A stretch of DNA of 64,000 nucleotides, taken from contig JAFGWU010000095.1 in NCBI GenBank assembly GCA_016936975.1, positions 1-64,000 of the forward strand. The letters are read 5' to 3'. Origin of the DNA: Bacteroidales bacterium (lineage in GTDB: Bacteria; Bacteroidota; Bacteroidia; Bacteroidales; GCA-2748055). Position numbers and translations under genes: made by a program. Every line of letters starts with the position of its first letter. Within the stretch, counting starts at the first letter, position 1. The notes below the pieces were generated by a model. The model was not told where the DNA came from. It ran no database searches and worked only from the letters and a program-made list of their open reading frames with translations. This document shows positions 45,788 through 55,394 of this stretch, in pieces.

Positions 45788-47293
45788 TTATACATAATTT
45801 GCTTCCATTCTGCGCACCCTCTGATTTTTCCGGTACTGGTAGCGAATGACCCCGTAAATCAGCACCAGGAGGATGGGAAGCAGGAAGTTGATCCATTTGA
45901 GCAGGGATCGTGTACTGTCTTCCATCTGCTTGATGGGCCTGGAGATGACGCCTTTTGTACGCAGCTCAATCAGCCCGGTATCGTCGCTGAGCCAGTCAAT
46001 ACTGTTCACCATCAGGTTCACGTTATCCGGGTTGATCTGCTGGTTGCCCGGATTGATGGGGAAATCTCCGTCGGAGATCACCACCATCCTGCTGTGTGCC
46101 GGGCCTGCCAGGGCTCCCTCCAGTGCGGCACCCAGAACCTGGTTGCTCAGAGGGAAGTCGCGCTGCATCCAGCGGCGCTGGTAATTAAAATATTGTGGAG
46201 AGGGGAGGGTTCCGGAATATTCCGAACTGAAAAGCAAGGGTGTATAGGTTATCGTGGAGTCTCCGCTGAAATCCATGGTGCTGGTAAACTGCAGGATCAC
46301 CTCGTCGATCCCCTGTGTGGCAGGATGATCGGCGAACTGACTGATCCGGGGGATATAGGGGATGGCCACGCTGGATATCTGGATGGCATTTCCCAGCTGC
46401 TGCTGCATGGTGGCGGAGACACAATTCATGTCCACCAGGAAGTTGTCGTTGATGGAGAGTCCCTTATGCCTGAGCCAACCTTCCAGTCCGGTATAGAGGC
46501 TACTGCCGTAACCGTTCTGAAGGTCGCCGCTCACGCGGTCAAGGGCCAGGAAAATGTTCCCGCCTGATGCGAGAAAAGCGTCGAGCCGGTCAAATACGTA
46601 GGCGGGGATGGTGTCGGTAGGTCTGATGATGGCCAGCGACCGGATGTAGGCAGGGATGGATGTGGAATCGGTAAGGGTTACATTTTCGATGGTGTACAGA
46701 ACGTTGAGCTCCTCCCGGGCCTGGGTCAGTTCATTCAGACTGGCTTCCCCATGCCCCTGAAGCAACCCGATGACGGGCTTATCCTGCACCGAGAGTTTCT
46801 TGATGGCGGTAGAAAGGGTGTATTCCATTGCCAGTCCGGGTTGTACAAGGGGAATGATTTCCTTCTGATCGCCCAGGCTCAGAACGGCGCCCATATAAGC
46901 GCGCTGCTGCTGCATCTGGTCTTTCTCCCGCACATTAATCATCACGGGCTGGATACCGTTCTGCATTGCTTCCCGCTCTATCTCCTCATCCTCATTCGGA
47001 CTGATGAACTCAAACACCACCATCTGCTTCGATAATTTGCCGTATTCGACAAGCATCTCCTGGAAATCGTTTTTCGTTTTGATCAGCTGTGCAGGGATAT
47101 CTTTGCTGAAATAAGCCTTTACCGTGACAGGTTCATCGAGGTTCTTCAGAATCTCCCTGGTTGCATCGCTCAGGGTGTATTGCCTGTTCTCGGTCAGGTC
47201 GACACGGAAAAAGAACTGCTCCGAGAGGAAATTAACCAGGACAATGATGGCCACGAACAAAAGGATGGTTATGGATATGTTACTGGTTTTCAT
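45788..47293 (-). CDS. gldG: GldG-type ABC transporter auxiliary protein
   Basis: 501 residues. Membrane helices at both ends (about 8-27 and 465-485) flank a large periplasmic region of the ABC_transp_aux type (TLSDATREILKNLDEPVTVKAYFS; IGLLQGHGEASL; MVVISDGDF). GldG of Flavobacterium johnsoniae has the same layout and is needed for gliding. In non-gliding relatives the role is unclear, so the symbol is by homology only. It lies 14 bases after the GldF-type gene. Confidence 0.8.
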   Translation of the reverse strand: MKTSNISITILLFVAIIVLVNFLSEQFFFRVDLTENRQYTLSDATREILKNLDEPVTVKAYFSKDIPAQLIKTKNDFQEMLVEYGKLSKQMVVFEFISPNEDEEIEREAMQNGIQPVMINVREKDQMQQQRAYMGAVLSLGDQKEIIPLVQPGLAMEYTLSTAIKKLSVQDKPVIGLLQGHGEASLNELTQAREELNVLYTIENVTLTDSTSIPAYIRSLAIIRPTDTIPAYVFDRLDAFLASGGNIFLALDRVSGDLQNGYGSSLYTGLEGWLRHKGLSINDNFLVDMNCVSATMQQQLGNAIQISSVAIPYIPRISQFADHPATQGIDEVILQFTSTMDFSGDSTITYTPLLFSSEYSGTLPSPQYFNYQRRWMQRDFPLSNQVLGAALEGALAGPAHSRMVVISDGDFPINPGNQQINPDNVNLMVNSIDWLSDDTGLIELRTKGVISRPIKQMEDSTRSLLKWINFLLPILLVLIYGVIRYQYRKNQRVRRMEANYV

Positions 47294-47307
47294 GGTTAAA
47301 TTCTTAG

Positions 47308-48033
47308 TTAATTCGACAATTTCCTTTTTGAGAGCGTCGTCTCGGTCAGGAACAATCCAAGAATGATGATGGAAAGAAAGTAGACCAGGTCCCCGCTGTC
47401 GAGCACACCGCGGGTGATGCTTTCAAAATGCGTCTGCATGCTCAGGTAGCTGAACATCTGCCCGGCAAATCCCGTGAAGCTCGTTGAGAGGAGTCCGAAC
47501 AGCAGATGGAAAAAGAGTCCTATAAACAGGGCGGTCATGTATGCGACAATCTGGTTCTTTGTGATGCTGCTGGCCCATAGACCTACGCTGATATAGGCGC
47601 CGCTCATGAGCAGGAGCCCCAGGTATCCGGAGATGACCGCTCCGAGGTCCATGTTCCCGATACTGCTGATGGTAATCACGTAGGGCAGGGTGAACAGGAG
47701 GGCCACCAGGATAAGGATGAAGGTCGAAAGGAACTTCCCGATCACGACCTCCCTGTCTGTCACGGCCTTGGTCAGCAGGAGCTCAACGGTTCCCGACCGG
47801 ATCTCCTCCGCGAGAAGCCGCATGGTGAGCGCCGGGATAAAAAAGAAAAGCGTCCAGTAGGCGATGCTGAAGAAGGCCCTCAGGCTGGCCTGACCGACCA
47901 TGAACACGTCCGCTCCGAACAGCCAGGTAAAGAATCCGCTGATACCAAGGAACAGGACGAGCATGATGTACGCGATCAGCGAATCGAAAAAGGCCTGGAA
48001 CTCACGTTTGATTAATATCCGTATGGTATTCAT
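47308..48033 (-). CDS. gldF: GldF-type ABC transporter permease
   Basis: 241 residues, exactly the usual GldF size, with six membrane segments (FLGISGFFTWLF; FFIPALTMRLLAEEIRSGTVELLLTKAVTDREVVIGKF is the conserved permease loop). It forms the membrane channel with the ATPase encoded 19 bases upstream. Substrate unknown. Confidence 0.85.
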   Translation of the reverse strand: MNTIRILIKREFQAFFDSLIAYIMLVLFLGISGFFTWLFGADVFMVGQASLRAFFSIAYWTLFFFIPALTMRLLAEEIRSGTVELLLTKAVTDREVVIGKFLSTFILILVALLFTLPYVITISSIGNMDLGAVISGYLGLLLMSGAYISVGLWASSITKNQIVAYMTALFIGLFFHLLFGLLSTSFTGFAGQMFSYLSMQTHFESITRGVLDSGDLVYFLSIIILGLFLTETTLSKRKLSN

Positions 48034-48052
48034 AACAGTTGTATTTTCAGGT

Positions 48053-48982
48053 TCAATGGGTGGTTAATTCTCTAAAGATATCCTCAAGCTTGGTCTCAAA
48101 GGGGATCATCTCGGTGAGGGTCCAGTGATTTGTCACGCACAGGTTGAAGATATCCTTTGCACTATGGGAATCAGATGCGCTGTGCACCTCAAACCGATCC
48201 TGGTGCCGGTCGAGGAAACCTGCCTGGCTGACCGACGGAAGATCACGGAGGGCTTTGATGATGTCGTTGGGATCCCCGTCCTCGATTCGGATATTCAGTA
48301 TTTCCTTGCCGGTGGCCTGTTTGCGGAGGTTCTCCGAGGTCCCGTCTGCCACGATCTTTCCGCGGTTGATGATCAGGATGCGGTCGCAGGTCGCTTCCAC
48401 CTCGGGAAGGATATGGGTGCTCAAGATCACGGTTTTTTCCCTGCCCAGCTCCCGTATCAGCTTCCTGATCTCCACAATCTGGTTGGGATCCAAACCGGAG
48501 GTCGGTTCATCCAGGATCAGGATCTCAGGGTCGTGGATTAGCGCCTGGGCCAGACCGACCCGCTGCTTATATCCTTTCGACAGTTCCCCGATCTTTTTGT
48601 GCTTCTCGGCATTCAGTCCGGTTACCCTGATCATCTCCACAACCCTCGACTGGATATGTTCTTTAGGGATTCCCTGGAGCCCTCCCACGAATTCCAGGTA
48701 ATCGATGACCGGCATGTCGTGGTAAAGAGGGTTGTTTTCCGGCAGGTACCCGATGTGCCTTTTGATCTCATCGGGAAAATTCCTCATATCCTTACCTCCG
48801 ATGGTGATGGTTCCCTCGTTGGGAAGGATGAAGTTGGTGATCATGCGCACGGTGGTTGTTTTCCCGGCCCCGTTCGGTCCCAGGAAACCGAGGATTTCCC
48901 CGGTCTTTACCTCGAAAGAGATGTCGTCGACGGCCCTCTGCCCACCATACTTTTTCGTCAGGTTTTCAATTCTGATATCCAT
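48053..48982 (-). CDS. gldA: GldA-type ABC transporter ATPase
   Basis: 309 residues. Walker A GPNGAGKTTTVR, signature LSKGYKQRVGLAQAL, Walker B ILILDEPTSGLDP and the H-loop STHILPEVE are complete, with a ~90-residue C-terminal extension typical of GldA/CcmA-like ATPases. First gene of a four-gene unit (ATPase, GldF, GldG, DUF4340). A hairpin and a -7-like element lie upstream. Confidence 0.88.
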   Translation of the reverse strand: MDIRIENLTKKYGGQRAVDDISFEVKTGEILGFLGPNGAGKTTTVRMITNFILPNEGTITIGGKDMRNFPDEIKRHIGYLPENNPLYHDMPVIDYLEFVGGLQGIPKEHIQSRVVEMIRVTGLNAEKHKKIGELSKGYKQRVGLAQALIHDPEILILDEPTSGLDPNQIVEIRKLIRELGREKTVILSTHILPEVEATCDRILIINRGKIVADGTSENLRKQATGKEILNIRIEDGDPNDIIKALRDLPSVSQAGFLDRHQDRFEVHSASDSHSAKDIFNLCVTNHWTLTEMIPFETKLEDIFRELTTH

Positions 48983-49012
48983 TTCTTATGAGAAATATGA
49001 TGTTATGGTTTT

Positions 49013-49047
49013 CCGGCAGGCAACAAACCCCACAGGGTTCCTGCCGG
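49013..49047. other. Two-part hairpin in the gldA leader
   Basis: CCGGCAGG, bulge CAACA, AACCC, loop CACA, GGGTT, CCTGCCGG. The 8-bp outer and 5-bp inner stems pair perfectly. No T-run follows on either strand, so it is not a simple terminator; it would lie in the untranslated leader of gldA. Confidence 0.6.
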
Positions 49048-49123
49048 TCTGATTCAATTATATCGAAAGCATTGAAACCAGTAAAATGAAAAAGTCCATT
49101 GTTTTGGTTCTCAGATTCGACCA

Positions 49124-49131
49124 CAAAAATA
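49124..49131 (-). promoter_or_regulatory. Candidate -7 element for the gldA operon
   Basis: TATTTTTG on the minus strand matches TAnnTTTG; the -33 position 19 bp upstream is TTTT instead of TTTG. The predicted leader is about 135 nt and includes the hairpin. Confidence 0.35.
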
Positions 49132-49285
49132 TAATTCTTTCAAAAAGGAGAAAAAAGAGAAAAAAATTTTAAGGAAAATTAACAATTAACAGCGCCACGC
49201 AATGCTTTGCGCGGCTACATCGGGTTCCCGAAATAATTCTTAAATCTTAATTCGTTAATCGGGTTTCCGTCTCCACGCCGGGAAT

Positions 49286-52200
49286 TTATCTGTTGATCAT
49301 CATTTTCCTCGTAAGCACGGCGGTCTGCTCCCGGTTCCGGATGGTCATTCTGTAGAAGTAGATTCCGCCGGCCAGCGGTTCACCCGACTGCCCGGTCCCG
49401 TTCCACGAAACCACGTGCGATCCTTCCGGCAAATGACCGTTGGTCAGGGTACAGACTTTCTGCCCGACAAGGTTATAGACGGAGATTTCAACGAATGCCT
49501 CCTGTGGCAGTTTGAAGCGAATATAAGTCAGGTCAGAGAAAGGATTGGGGTAGTTCTGCCCGAGCTGATACGGATCAGCCGCGGCAATCTTTCCGCTGAC
49601 CACGGTTGTGATGGTATCATCCCTTCCGGGTGATCCCCCGATCTCAAATGAAGCGCGCCAGAGGTAGGGATTGTTCTGATCGCCTGAGGGATTCCTGTTG
49701 ACCGGTACCAGTGAATAACCCGTTCCATCCGCTTCCAGGGGCCATGGTGCCCGGTCGTTATACCGAAGGGTACAGAGGGTATCACCGTCCGGACCGGCCA
49801 GGATAATCCATTCTCCGCCATTATCCAGGCTGCCGCTGTATTCACCGGAGGGAGGGAAACCGTAGTGGGACGAAAATCCCTTTTCATCCGAGGCAAGGAC
49901 GATGAATTCCCCGCCCCTGAATGCTGTTTCCGGAGGGAATTTAAAATCGATACCATCGATGAACTTCGCACCTCCGATATCGAGTGTGGCGCTCCCGGTA
50001 TTCTTTAGTTCGATGAATTCAAGATCTCCTTCATCAATGGTATCCGCCGGTAACGGGTGGTAATGCACCTCGGTGATTTTTATTGTATAAAGGTCCTCGG
50101 GAATCATAAAGAACCGGTTATTCAGGGCGCTCCAGTTTCCATCCAGGAAGGTCCGGGCCATGATCCGGGATGAACTATCCAGCTGGATGGGCTCCCCGTA
50201 CATCAAGGCCTCCGGGGAGATGCCCGTCTGAAGCTCTTCGCTTCCTCTGAGTACCGCACTGATAATGAAATCGGAGCTGGAGGTTTTGGTGTTCAGTCCC
50301 TGTATGGTCAGCAGGTTGTCTCCCTCTGTCAGGCGGTCGATATAGCCGGAGATATCAAAATTTTCGGCTGCCGCAGCTTCATGTGAACCCGTGGCGGCCG
50401 AGTTCCATACGCAATTTGCAGGGGCATTTGCACCAGCCACTCTTGTTCCATTAAGATAGGCGGCAAAGCCGTCATCGTAATGCACCGCCAGCGAGAGACC
50501 CTTTATTCTGTTCAGCTGATCAGCGGTGACCGGGAATGGAATACGGATGTAGCAGGAGGTATTTGGCTCCACGCCGTCATCGTGCATGTCGTTTCCCACG
50601 TCCAGGGAGATCAGATTCTCATAACCGGTATTCTTTTCATAACCGACGCCCCCCGGTGCTCCGCTGCAGACCTGCCAGGCATTGTCGTTGTAACCAGGGT
50701 CACTCAGCCAGGTCGCACCGATATCGGATTTCGGAACCAGGGCCTTTTTTCCGGCGTCCGCAGCAACCAGCAGGATTTCATCATTGTTGCCCTGGTCGGG
50801 CCAGAGCGCCGGATCTGTACCATCGGTGGTGTAATAGATCATCCCCCCGGCAGAGCTCATGGTTAATCGGTCGCCCCTGAAGATTTTTTCTCCTGTAAAG
50901 GGTTCATTGTTGATGTAAAAGAGGGGCGCATCCAGTTCAGGGAAGAGCCCGTTTGTGCGGAGCTGGTCAATCAGTGTCGCGGTGCGGGCCGGAAAATAGG
51001 TATTGAACAAAAAGTTCTGCTGGGCCAGCCAGTGGTTCTCCACTGTATAGAGTTCATACGGACCGGACTGCCACGAATGCACATCGCGCCGGTAATCGCC
51101 CCACCGGGAAGATTCAAGGGGTAAAGCCGGTTCAACCTGGTTCTTCCTGATGTCCCATCTTTCCCGAACCGATTCCGGGGTGAGGGGGCCTCCCTGGTAA
51201 CAGAACTTCTGGACCCGGTCGGCAAACAACCGTTTGAACTGATCGTTCTGCCTGAGTTGCTGGAAGAGCCGGCTGGGACAATCGGCATTGTTCTCGTTGA
51301 CCACATTATGGTTCAGCGCTTCCAGCACATGTTCGGCATCCCAGCAGAGGAAAATGAATCCTTTCCCGGGATTGACCCGGTTTCTGATTGCGGCCCAGTT
51401 GTGGTGGTCCCAGTCGGTGTTCCCCCCGTACATATTGAGCAACATATAATCGGCGATGCTCACCACATCCACCATACTATTCAGAGTCGGATCGGGGGTC
51501 CCGTCGGGCCTGTTCCCCTGTATGCGCTGGTAGTTTTCATCGGACGACAGACCGGCATTGGCCAGGTCCATCAGCTGGTCCCATGCGTTGATGCTCCCGT
51601 CTACCACCTCCTGGTAATCCTTGATGACATCAAACTCTTCCGCACTTCCGACAAGGTATGATTCGGCAAAATCGCTGTTGAGCCTTTCCGAAATGGTGTA
51701 GATTCCCCAGTACATTCCGTTGATGAACAGGTGGGCATATACGGAGTTACTGGCCAGGTGGCCCATTTCCCGGTGGGTATCCTTGGTCCATGTATCTCGA
51801 AGGTATTGCGAGCGTGCTCTTTGATCGCTTTCCTGGTGGGTCCAGGTATTATTGAATCCGCCCCGTAATATCAGGGAATTAAAACTGGAGTCGCATTCGC
51901 TGCCAAGCAGGGCATACCTGAGCCTTGAGGGTCCGTATTCTTTTCTGAAGGAGAGCCTGAACGAATGCTTCGGATTCTTTTCCGGTCTCCTGGATTCTCC
52001 GCCGTGGATCTCCATACCGCAATTGACCTGGAGGGAAACGGTTCCGTCACGATTGAAAAATTCCACGGATGCCGGTCGTTCCCAGCCGCGCCCGGTATCG
52101 TTTTCTCCCGGAGCCGGGTACATATAGATGCCTCCGGTTTCGGGATCGGTTGAGAAGTTGAAGAAATGACCCGGATCCGAAATCAGAGAGACGACCGTCA

Positions 52201-53137
52201 GGGATTTCAATCCTTCAATGGCTGATGCGGCAAACGATGAGCTGGTCATCAGTTCGGGGTCCATCTCATAGTCGGCAGGAGCCCTTCCTTCAGAATAGGT
52301 CCACGGGCCCCACTCCACCGGGTACCCTTCCGGATTATTGGGCTGACGGATTACATCCTCCGGAAAGATATAGGATTGTGTGGCCACAGGGCCTGAGATA
52401 CCGTTCTCGTTGATGGCGACGGCCCTGACAATGGCCGTGGTCTGAACCGTTAAAGGTTCGGTATATAATGTCCCGTGTGTTTCACCGGGAAGGGTGCCGT
52501 CGGTGGTAAAGTAGATCGACCCTCCTCCGGCGGCGGATAATTCAAGTTGAAAGGGAGCCTCAAAGAAATTGTGCGGAACGGAAAACACAGGCGGGGGGAC
52601 CTGTATGCCTGTCCGGAGGTTCTCTGTTCCCGGGGTCGGGATGCTGAAGAATGTATAACCGGTGTCGATATAGCCGTAGGAAATATCGGCTTCCTGGGGT
52701 GGGAAGGCCGGGTTGAATTCGGAAACCGCTACACCGCCCGTATTGAAAAGCCCAAGGTATTCACCGTCGCCGCTTACCTGGAAATTGGTGTGCAGCTTTC
52801 CCAGGGGATCTGTCCGGTCCTTGCCAGAGGCAAATATGAGCAGGTGTTTCTGCGGCTGAATATAGAGGGCCGGAAGAGCCCATTTGCCCGGGCGATCCAT
52901 CTCATCCGAAAGGGTCCAGCCGGCCAGCGAAACCGGTTCCGGCCGGGGATTGTACAATTCGATCCAGTCTGAAAAGTCGCCATCCTCGTCGGTGAGGGTG
53001 CTTTCATTCAGAGCCATAAATTCATTGATGCGTATCTCAACCGATTGTGCCCCGAGAGAGTAACCTGACAGCAGGACTGCCATCAAGACAACACATAATC
53101 TATATTTGCAGAGAGAACGGCTGAAGATTCTGTTCAT
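49286..53137 (-). CDS. T9SS-exported CotH-kinase/lamin-tail multidomain protein
   Basis: 1283 residues. Signal peptide (ending SLGAQ), LTD domain (about 32-165; INEFMALNESTLTDEDGDFSDWIELYNP), a chitobiase C-terminal-type beta module (about 190-262; IYFTTDGTLPGETHGTLY), a CotH kinase domain (about 312-650) with GNTDWDHHNWAAIR near 575 and FLCWDAEHVLE near 600, a second chitobiase-type module (about 760; YYTTDGTDPA), a second LTD (about 1019-1170) and a FlgD-like T9SS sorting domain (YPNPFSDLTYIRF). CotH kinases phosphorylate secreted proteins; the spore-coat CotH of Bacillus is the model. This one should act at the cell surface. It follows the GT39 gene by 27 bases. Confidence 0.88.
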   Translation of the reverse strand: MNRIFSRSLCKYRLCVVLMAVLLSGYSLGAQSVEIRINEFMALNESTLTDEDGDFSDWIELYNPRPEPVSLAGWTLSDEMDRPGKWALPALYIQPQKHLLIFASGKDRTDPLGKLHTNFQVSGDGEYLGLFNTGGVAVSEFNPAFPPQEADISYGYIDTGYTFFSIPTPGTENLRTGIQVPPPVFSVPHNFFEAPFQLELSAAGGGSIYFTTDGTLPGETHGTLYTEPLTVQTTAIVRAVAINENGISGPVATQSYIFPEDVIRQPNNPEGYPVEWGPWTYSEGRAPADYEMDPELMTSSSFAASAIEGLKSLTVVSLISDPGHFFNFSTDPETGGIYMYPAPGENDTGRGWERPASVEFFNRDGTVSLQVNCGMEIHGGESRRPEKNPKHSFRLSFRKEYGPSRLRYALLGSECDSSFNSLILRGGFNNTWTHQESDQRARSQYLRDTWTKDTHREMGHLASNSVYAHLFINGMYWGIYTISERLNSDFAESYLVGSAEEFDVIKDYQEVVDGSINAWDQLMDLANAGLSSDENYQRIQGNRPDGTPDPTLNSMVDVVSIADYMLLNMYGGNTDWDHHNWAAIRNRVNPGKGFIFLCWDAEHVLEALNHNVVNENNADCPSRLFQQLRQNDQFKRLFADRVQKFCYQGGPLTPESVRERWDIRKNQVEPALPLESSRWGDYRRDVHSWQSGPYELYTVENHWLAQQNFLFNTYFPARTATLIDQLRTNGLFPELDAPLFYINNEPFTGEKIFRGDRLTMSSAGGMIYYTTDGTDPALWPDQGNNDEILLVAADAGKKALVPKSDIGATWLSDPGYNDNAWQVCSGAPGGVGYEKNTGYENLISLDVGNDMHDDGVEPNTSCYIRIPFPVTADQLNRIKGLSLAVHYDDGFAAYLNGTRVAGANAPANCVWNSAATGSHEAAAAENFDISGYIDRLTEGDNLLTIQGLNTKTSSSDFIISAVLRGSEELQTGISPEALMYGEPIQLDSSSRIMARTFLDGNWSALNNRFFMIPEDLYTIKITEVHYHPLPADTIDEGDLEFIELKNTGSATLDIGGAKFIDGIDFKFPPETAFRGGEFIVLASDEKGFSSHYGFPPSGEYSGSLDNGGEWIILAGPDGDTLCTLRYNDRAPWPLEADGTGYSLVPVNRNPSGDQNNPYLWRASFEIGGSPGRDDTITTVVSGKIAAADPYQLGQNYPNPFSDLTYIRFKLPQEAFVEISVYNLVGQKVCTLTNGHLPEGSHVVSWNGTGQSGEPLAGGIYFYRMTIRNREQTAVLTRKMMINR

Positions 53138-53164
53138 TTTGTAAAGATAGCAATCCGGAATAAC

Positions 53165-54661
53165 CTATCCGGGCAGTTTAATGATTTTAACATTGGGGAG
53201 CCTGTCGGTGCCGGCGGGCAGATCCCCTCTGTCGTTTATAAGGAGGGTATACCCCGAGCCGGTTAATCCTTCAAGCACCTGCCTGCCGGGAAGGTCCGGA
53301 TAAGCTGTACAGTTAACATAAAACATCGTTTCAACCGGATGATCCGCATTAAAAACAATGACTTTAGACCGATCGTCTATTGACCGGTTCAACGCTTTTA
53401 ATTCCTTAACCCACTCCGGATGGCGTTCCCTTTGCTGAAAGGGTTTGATCCGTTCGACAGAATACCTTACCGGCAGGATCAACAGGAGCGCCATGACCGG
53501 CCAGGTCAACCATTGATGGCCGATTCTTTGCCGGTAATAATACACATAATGGAAGAATAGTGCCGTTATGATGAATATGGCCGGAGCGGTAAACAGGGTA
53601 TACGCCTGCATTTTTGTTGCGGCGAATGAGAAAAACAGGAACGGGACCAGGAACCATATGGTGATTAATAATCTCCTGTAGTTTCTCCATTTTTTAAAGG
53701 ATTTCCACAGAAACCAGATCACGGGCAGGTAGACCAGTTCCCCGAAGATGATCCTGAGTTTGTTGAAATGATAGAAAAACGATCCGCCCTGTTCATCCAG
53801 CACCCCGGTCAGATGCTTAAAATTATAACTGCTTTCCCACCGGGCTTCCTGAGGAAAGGCTTTATGGATGTAAAGCTGCCAGGGCAGGAACACGGCCGTG
53901 GTCACGATGCAGAGCAATACAAACTGGAGGATGGTTTGCTTCAGGCTGAATTTTTTTGAATCGAGGACCAGCAAAAGCCATATCGGAAGCACAATCAGGG
54001 CCGGAAGCCATTTCGACAGAATCGCGATCCCAATGCTGATCCCGCAAAAAATATTATATACCGGTTTTTCAGTCTGCATAAACCGGATCCCCAGGAAGAC
54101 GGCCAACTGGATAAAAAAAAGGAAGAACACATCGATGTGGTCGGTGGCCACCCGTCCGGCCGTGAGCTCAATGATCAGTCCGTGGATGGCATACAGAAAT
54201 GCCGCAATGAATCCGACCCTGCTGTTGAAAAGATATCTGCCGATGGCAAAGGTGATCCAGATTCCAAGGGTTGAAAGAAGAATGGAGGGCAGGCGGAGGG
54301 CAATCTCATTGATCCCGAGGACCGACATGCTCAGGGCCATGGTCCAGAGGGGGAACGGCTGTTTATGCACCCAGATGTGATTGGCCGCCCAGTTCTTATA
54401 GTTATAGGGTAATACGGGATCCTCATAAAGGGTTGGCCTGAACGGATGTTCGATCATATTTTTGGCCACCAGGGCATGATACCGTTCATCCCACTCATGA
54501 AGATAGAGATCGGTTGCGGCATAGAACCGGAGAAAAAGTCCGCAGATCATCAGGAAGATAACTGCGGACAGTGTTTTATGATTTTTGAATTGCCGGCAGG
54601 CAAGGGTGAATCCGCCCAGGGATAAAATAATCGTTACAATTCCGAAGATTTGATTCTCCAT
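53165..54661 (-). CDS. GT39/PMT-type membrane glycosyltransferase
   Basis: 498 residues with about 11-12 membrane segments. The first periplasmic loop holds the catalytic Asp-Glu of the family (HEWDERYHA; D58, E59), as in ArnT and protein mannosyltransferases, which move a sugar from a polyprenyl carrier. The acceptor, protein or lipid, cannot be told. The gene lies between the small lipoprotein gene and the CotH-kinase gene on one strand, so it may glycosylate exported proteins; this is inference from position. Confidence 0.87.
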   Translation of the reverse strand: MENQIFGIVTIILSLGGFTLACRQFKNHKTLSAVIFLMICGLFLRFYAATDLYLHEWDERYHALVAKNMIEHPFRPTLYEDPVLPYNYKNWAANHIWVHKQPFPLWTMALSMSVLGINEIALRLPSILLSTLGIWITFAIGRYLFNSRVGFIAAFLYAIHGLIIELTAGRVATDHIDVFFLFFIQLAVFLGIRFMQTEKPVYNIFCGISIGIAILSKWLPALIVLPIWLLLVLDSKKFSLKQTILQFVLLCIVTTAVFLPWQLYIHKAFPQEARWESSYNFKHLTGVLDEQGGSFFYHFNKLRIIFGELVYLPVIWFLWKSFKKWRNYRRLLITIWFLVPFLFFSFAATKMQAYTLFTAPAIFIITALFFHYVYYYRQRIGHQWLTWPVMALLLILPVRYSVERIKPFQQRERHPEWVKELKALNRSIDDRSKVIVFNADHPVETMFYVNCTAYPDLPGRQVLEGLTGSGYTLLINDRGDLPAGTDRLPNVKIIKLPG

Positions 54662-54689
54662 GCACCCGGTTCATTGCGGAGGCCGGTTC

Positions 54690-55160
54690 TCAGTCGAGCC
54701 TTACGTATTTCTCAATGCGATAATTGTCCGTATCGACGTTCCATTCATCATCCACCGGCCAGGTCTGGGTCAGTGTATCATTACTTACCTCTACCAGCAT
54801 TTTTACCTCCTGTCCGACATAATCGGCCCCGACATGATATTGAATCATTTCAGTATAATGATTTCCTTCCAGCGTATATGTGCCGCACCCGTAATTTTCG
54901 TAATGGATCGAGTCTACATCAAAATATCCGACAAAGATAAAATGGCTCTCCGACCACATTTTCATATCCTTACCGGTTACATCTCCCGGGAATTCCAAGC
55001 TTGTTTCGGCATTTGATACCGATTTGGCGTAAATTAGGTCCCAGGCACCTTCAACAGGATTTTCCTCTGTCTGGTTACAGCTCAGGGGTAAAAAGAACAA
55101 CAGGAAGAGAAGCAGAATAGAACTAACGGCTCTTAATGCAGGTTTGGTGTTTGTTTTCAT
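54690..55160 (-). CDS. Small lipocalin-like lipoprotein
   Basis: 156 residues. Lipobox LPLSC, then a short beta-rich domain (EGAWDLIYAK at the start, GTYTLEGNHYTEMIQYH in the middle, YRIEKYVRLD at the end) of the kind found in lipocalin-like Bacteroidota lipoproteins. No firm family. It starts the minus-strand unit that continues into the GT39 gene 28 bases on. Confidence 0.7.
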   Translation of the reverse strand: MKTNTKPALRAVSSILLLFLLFFLPLSCNQTEENPVEGAWDLIYAKSVSNAETSLEFPGDVTGKDMKMWSESHFIFVGYFDVDSIHYENYGCGTYTLEGNHYTEMIQYHVGADYVGQEVKMLVEVSNDTLTQTWPVDDEWNVDTDNYRIEKYVRLD

Positions 55161-55335
55161 AGAAATTTTGATTTTAGGGGTTTAAATGAAGAAAGGTACG
55201 ATTTTTATTCGTGAGACTCAAATTTCAGGGGCGGGGTGAACTGAAATTTGTAAGTTGAACAATCCCGGTCCCGCTAAATCAGGAGAGGGTAAGATACCTT
55301 GCCGCCTGCATCGCATTCGAATTGTGATAAATAGT

Positions 55336-55366
55336 TGACTTTAGGTTTTTTGTTTCTTACCTTTAC
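55336..55366 (+). promoter_or_regulatory. Promoter of the second DUF5916 gene
   Basis: TTGA, 19 bp, TACCTTTA: 7 of 8 match to TAnnTTTG with correct spacing. Transcript start would be about 20 bases before the ATG at 55395. Confidence 0.55.
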
Positions 55367-55394
55367 TTACAAACCCTAAATTGCCTTTTACAGT

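Larger units (their letters stand above)
48983..49285. other. 303-base region between the CotH protein gene and gldA
   Basis: No gene is seen. It holds a two-part hairpin (49013-49047), a minus-strand -7-like element (49124-49131), an A/T-rich stretch (49141-49190) and two small palindromes just after the CotH gene (CGCAATGCTTTGCG and TCGGGTTCCCGA). Confidence 0.6.
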
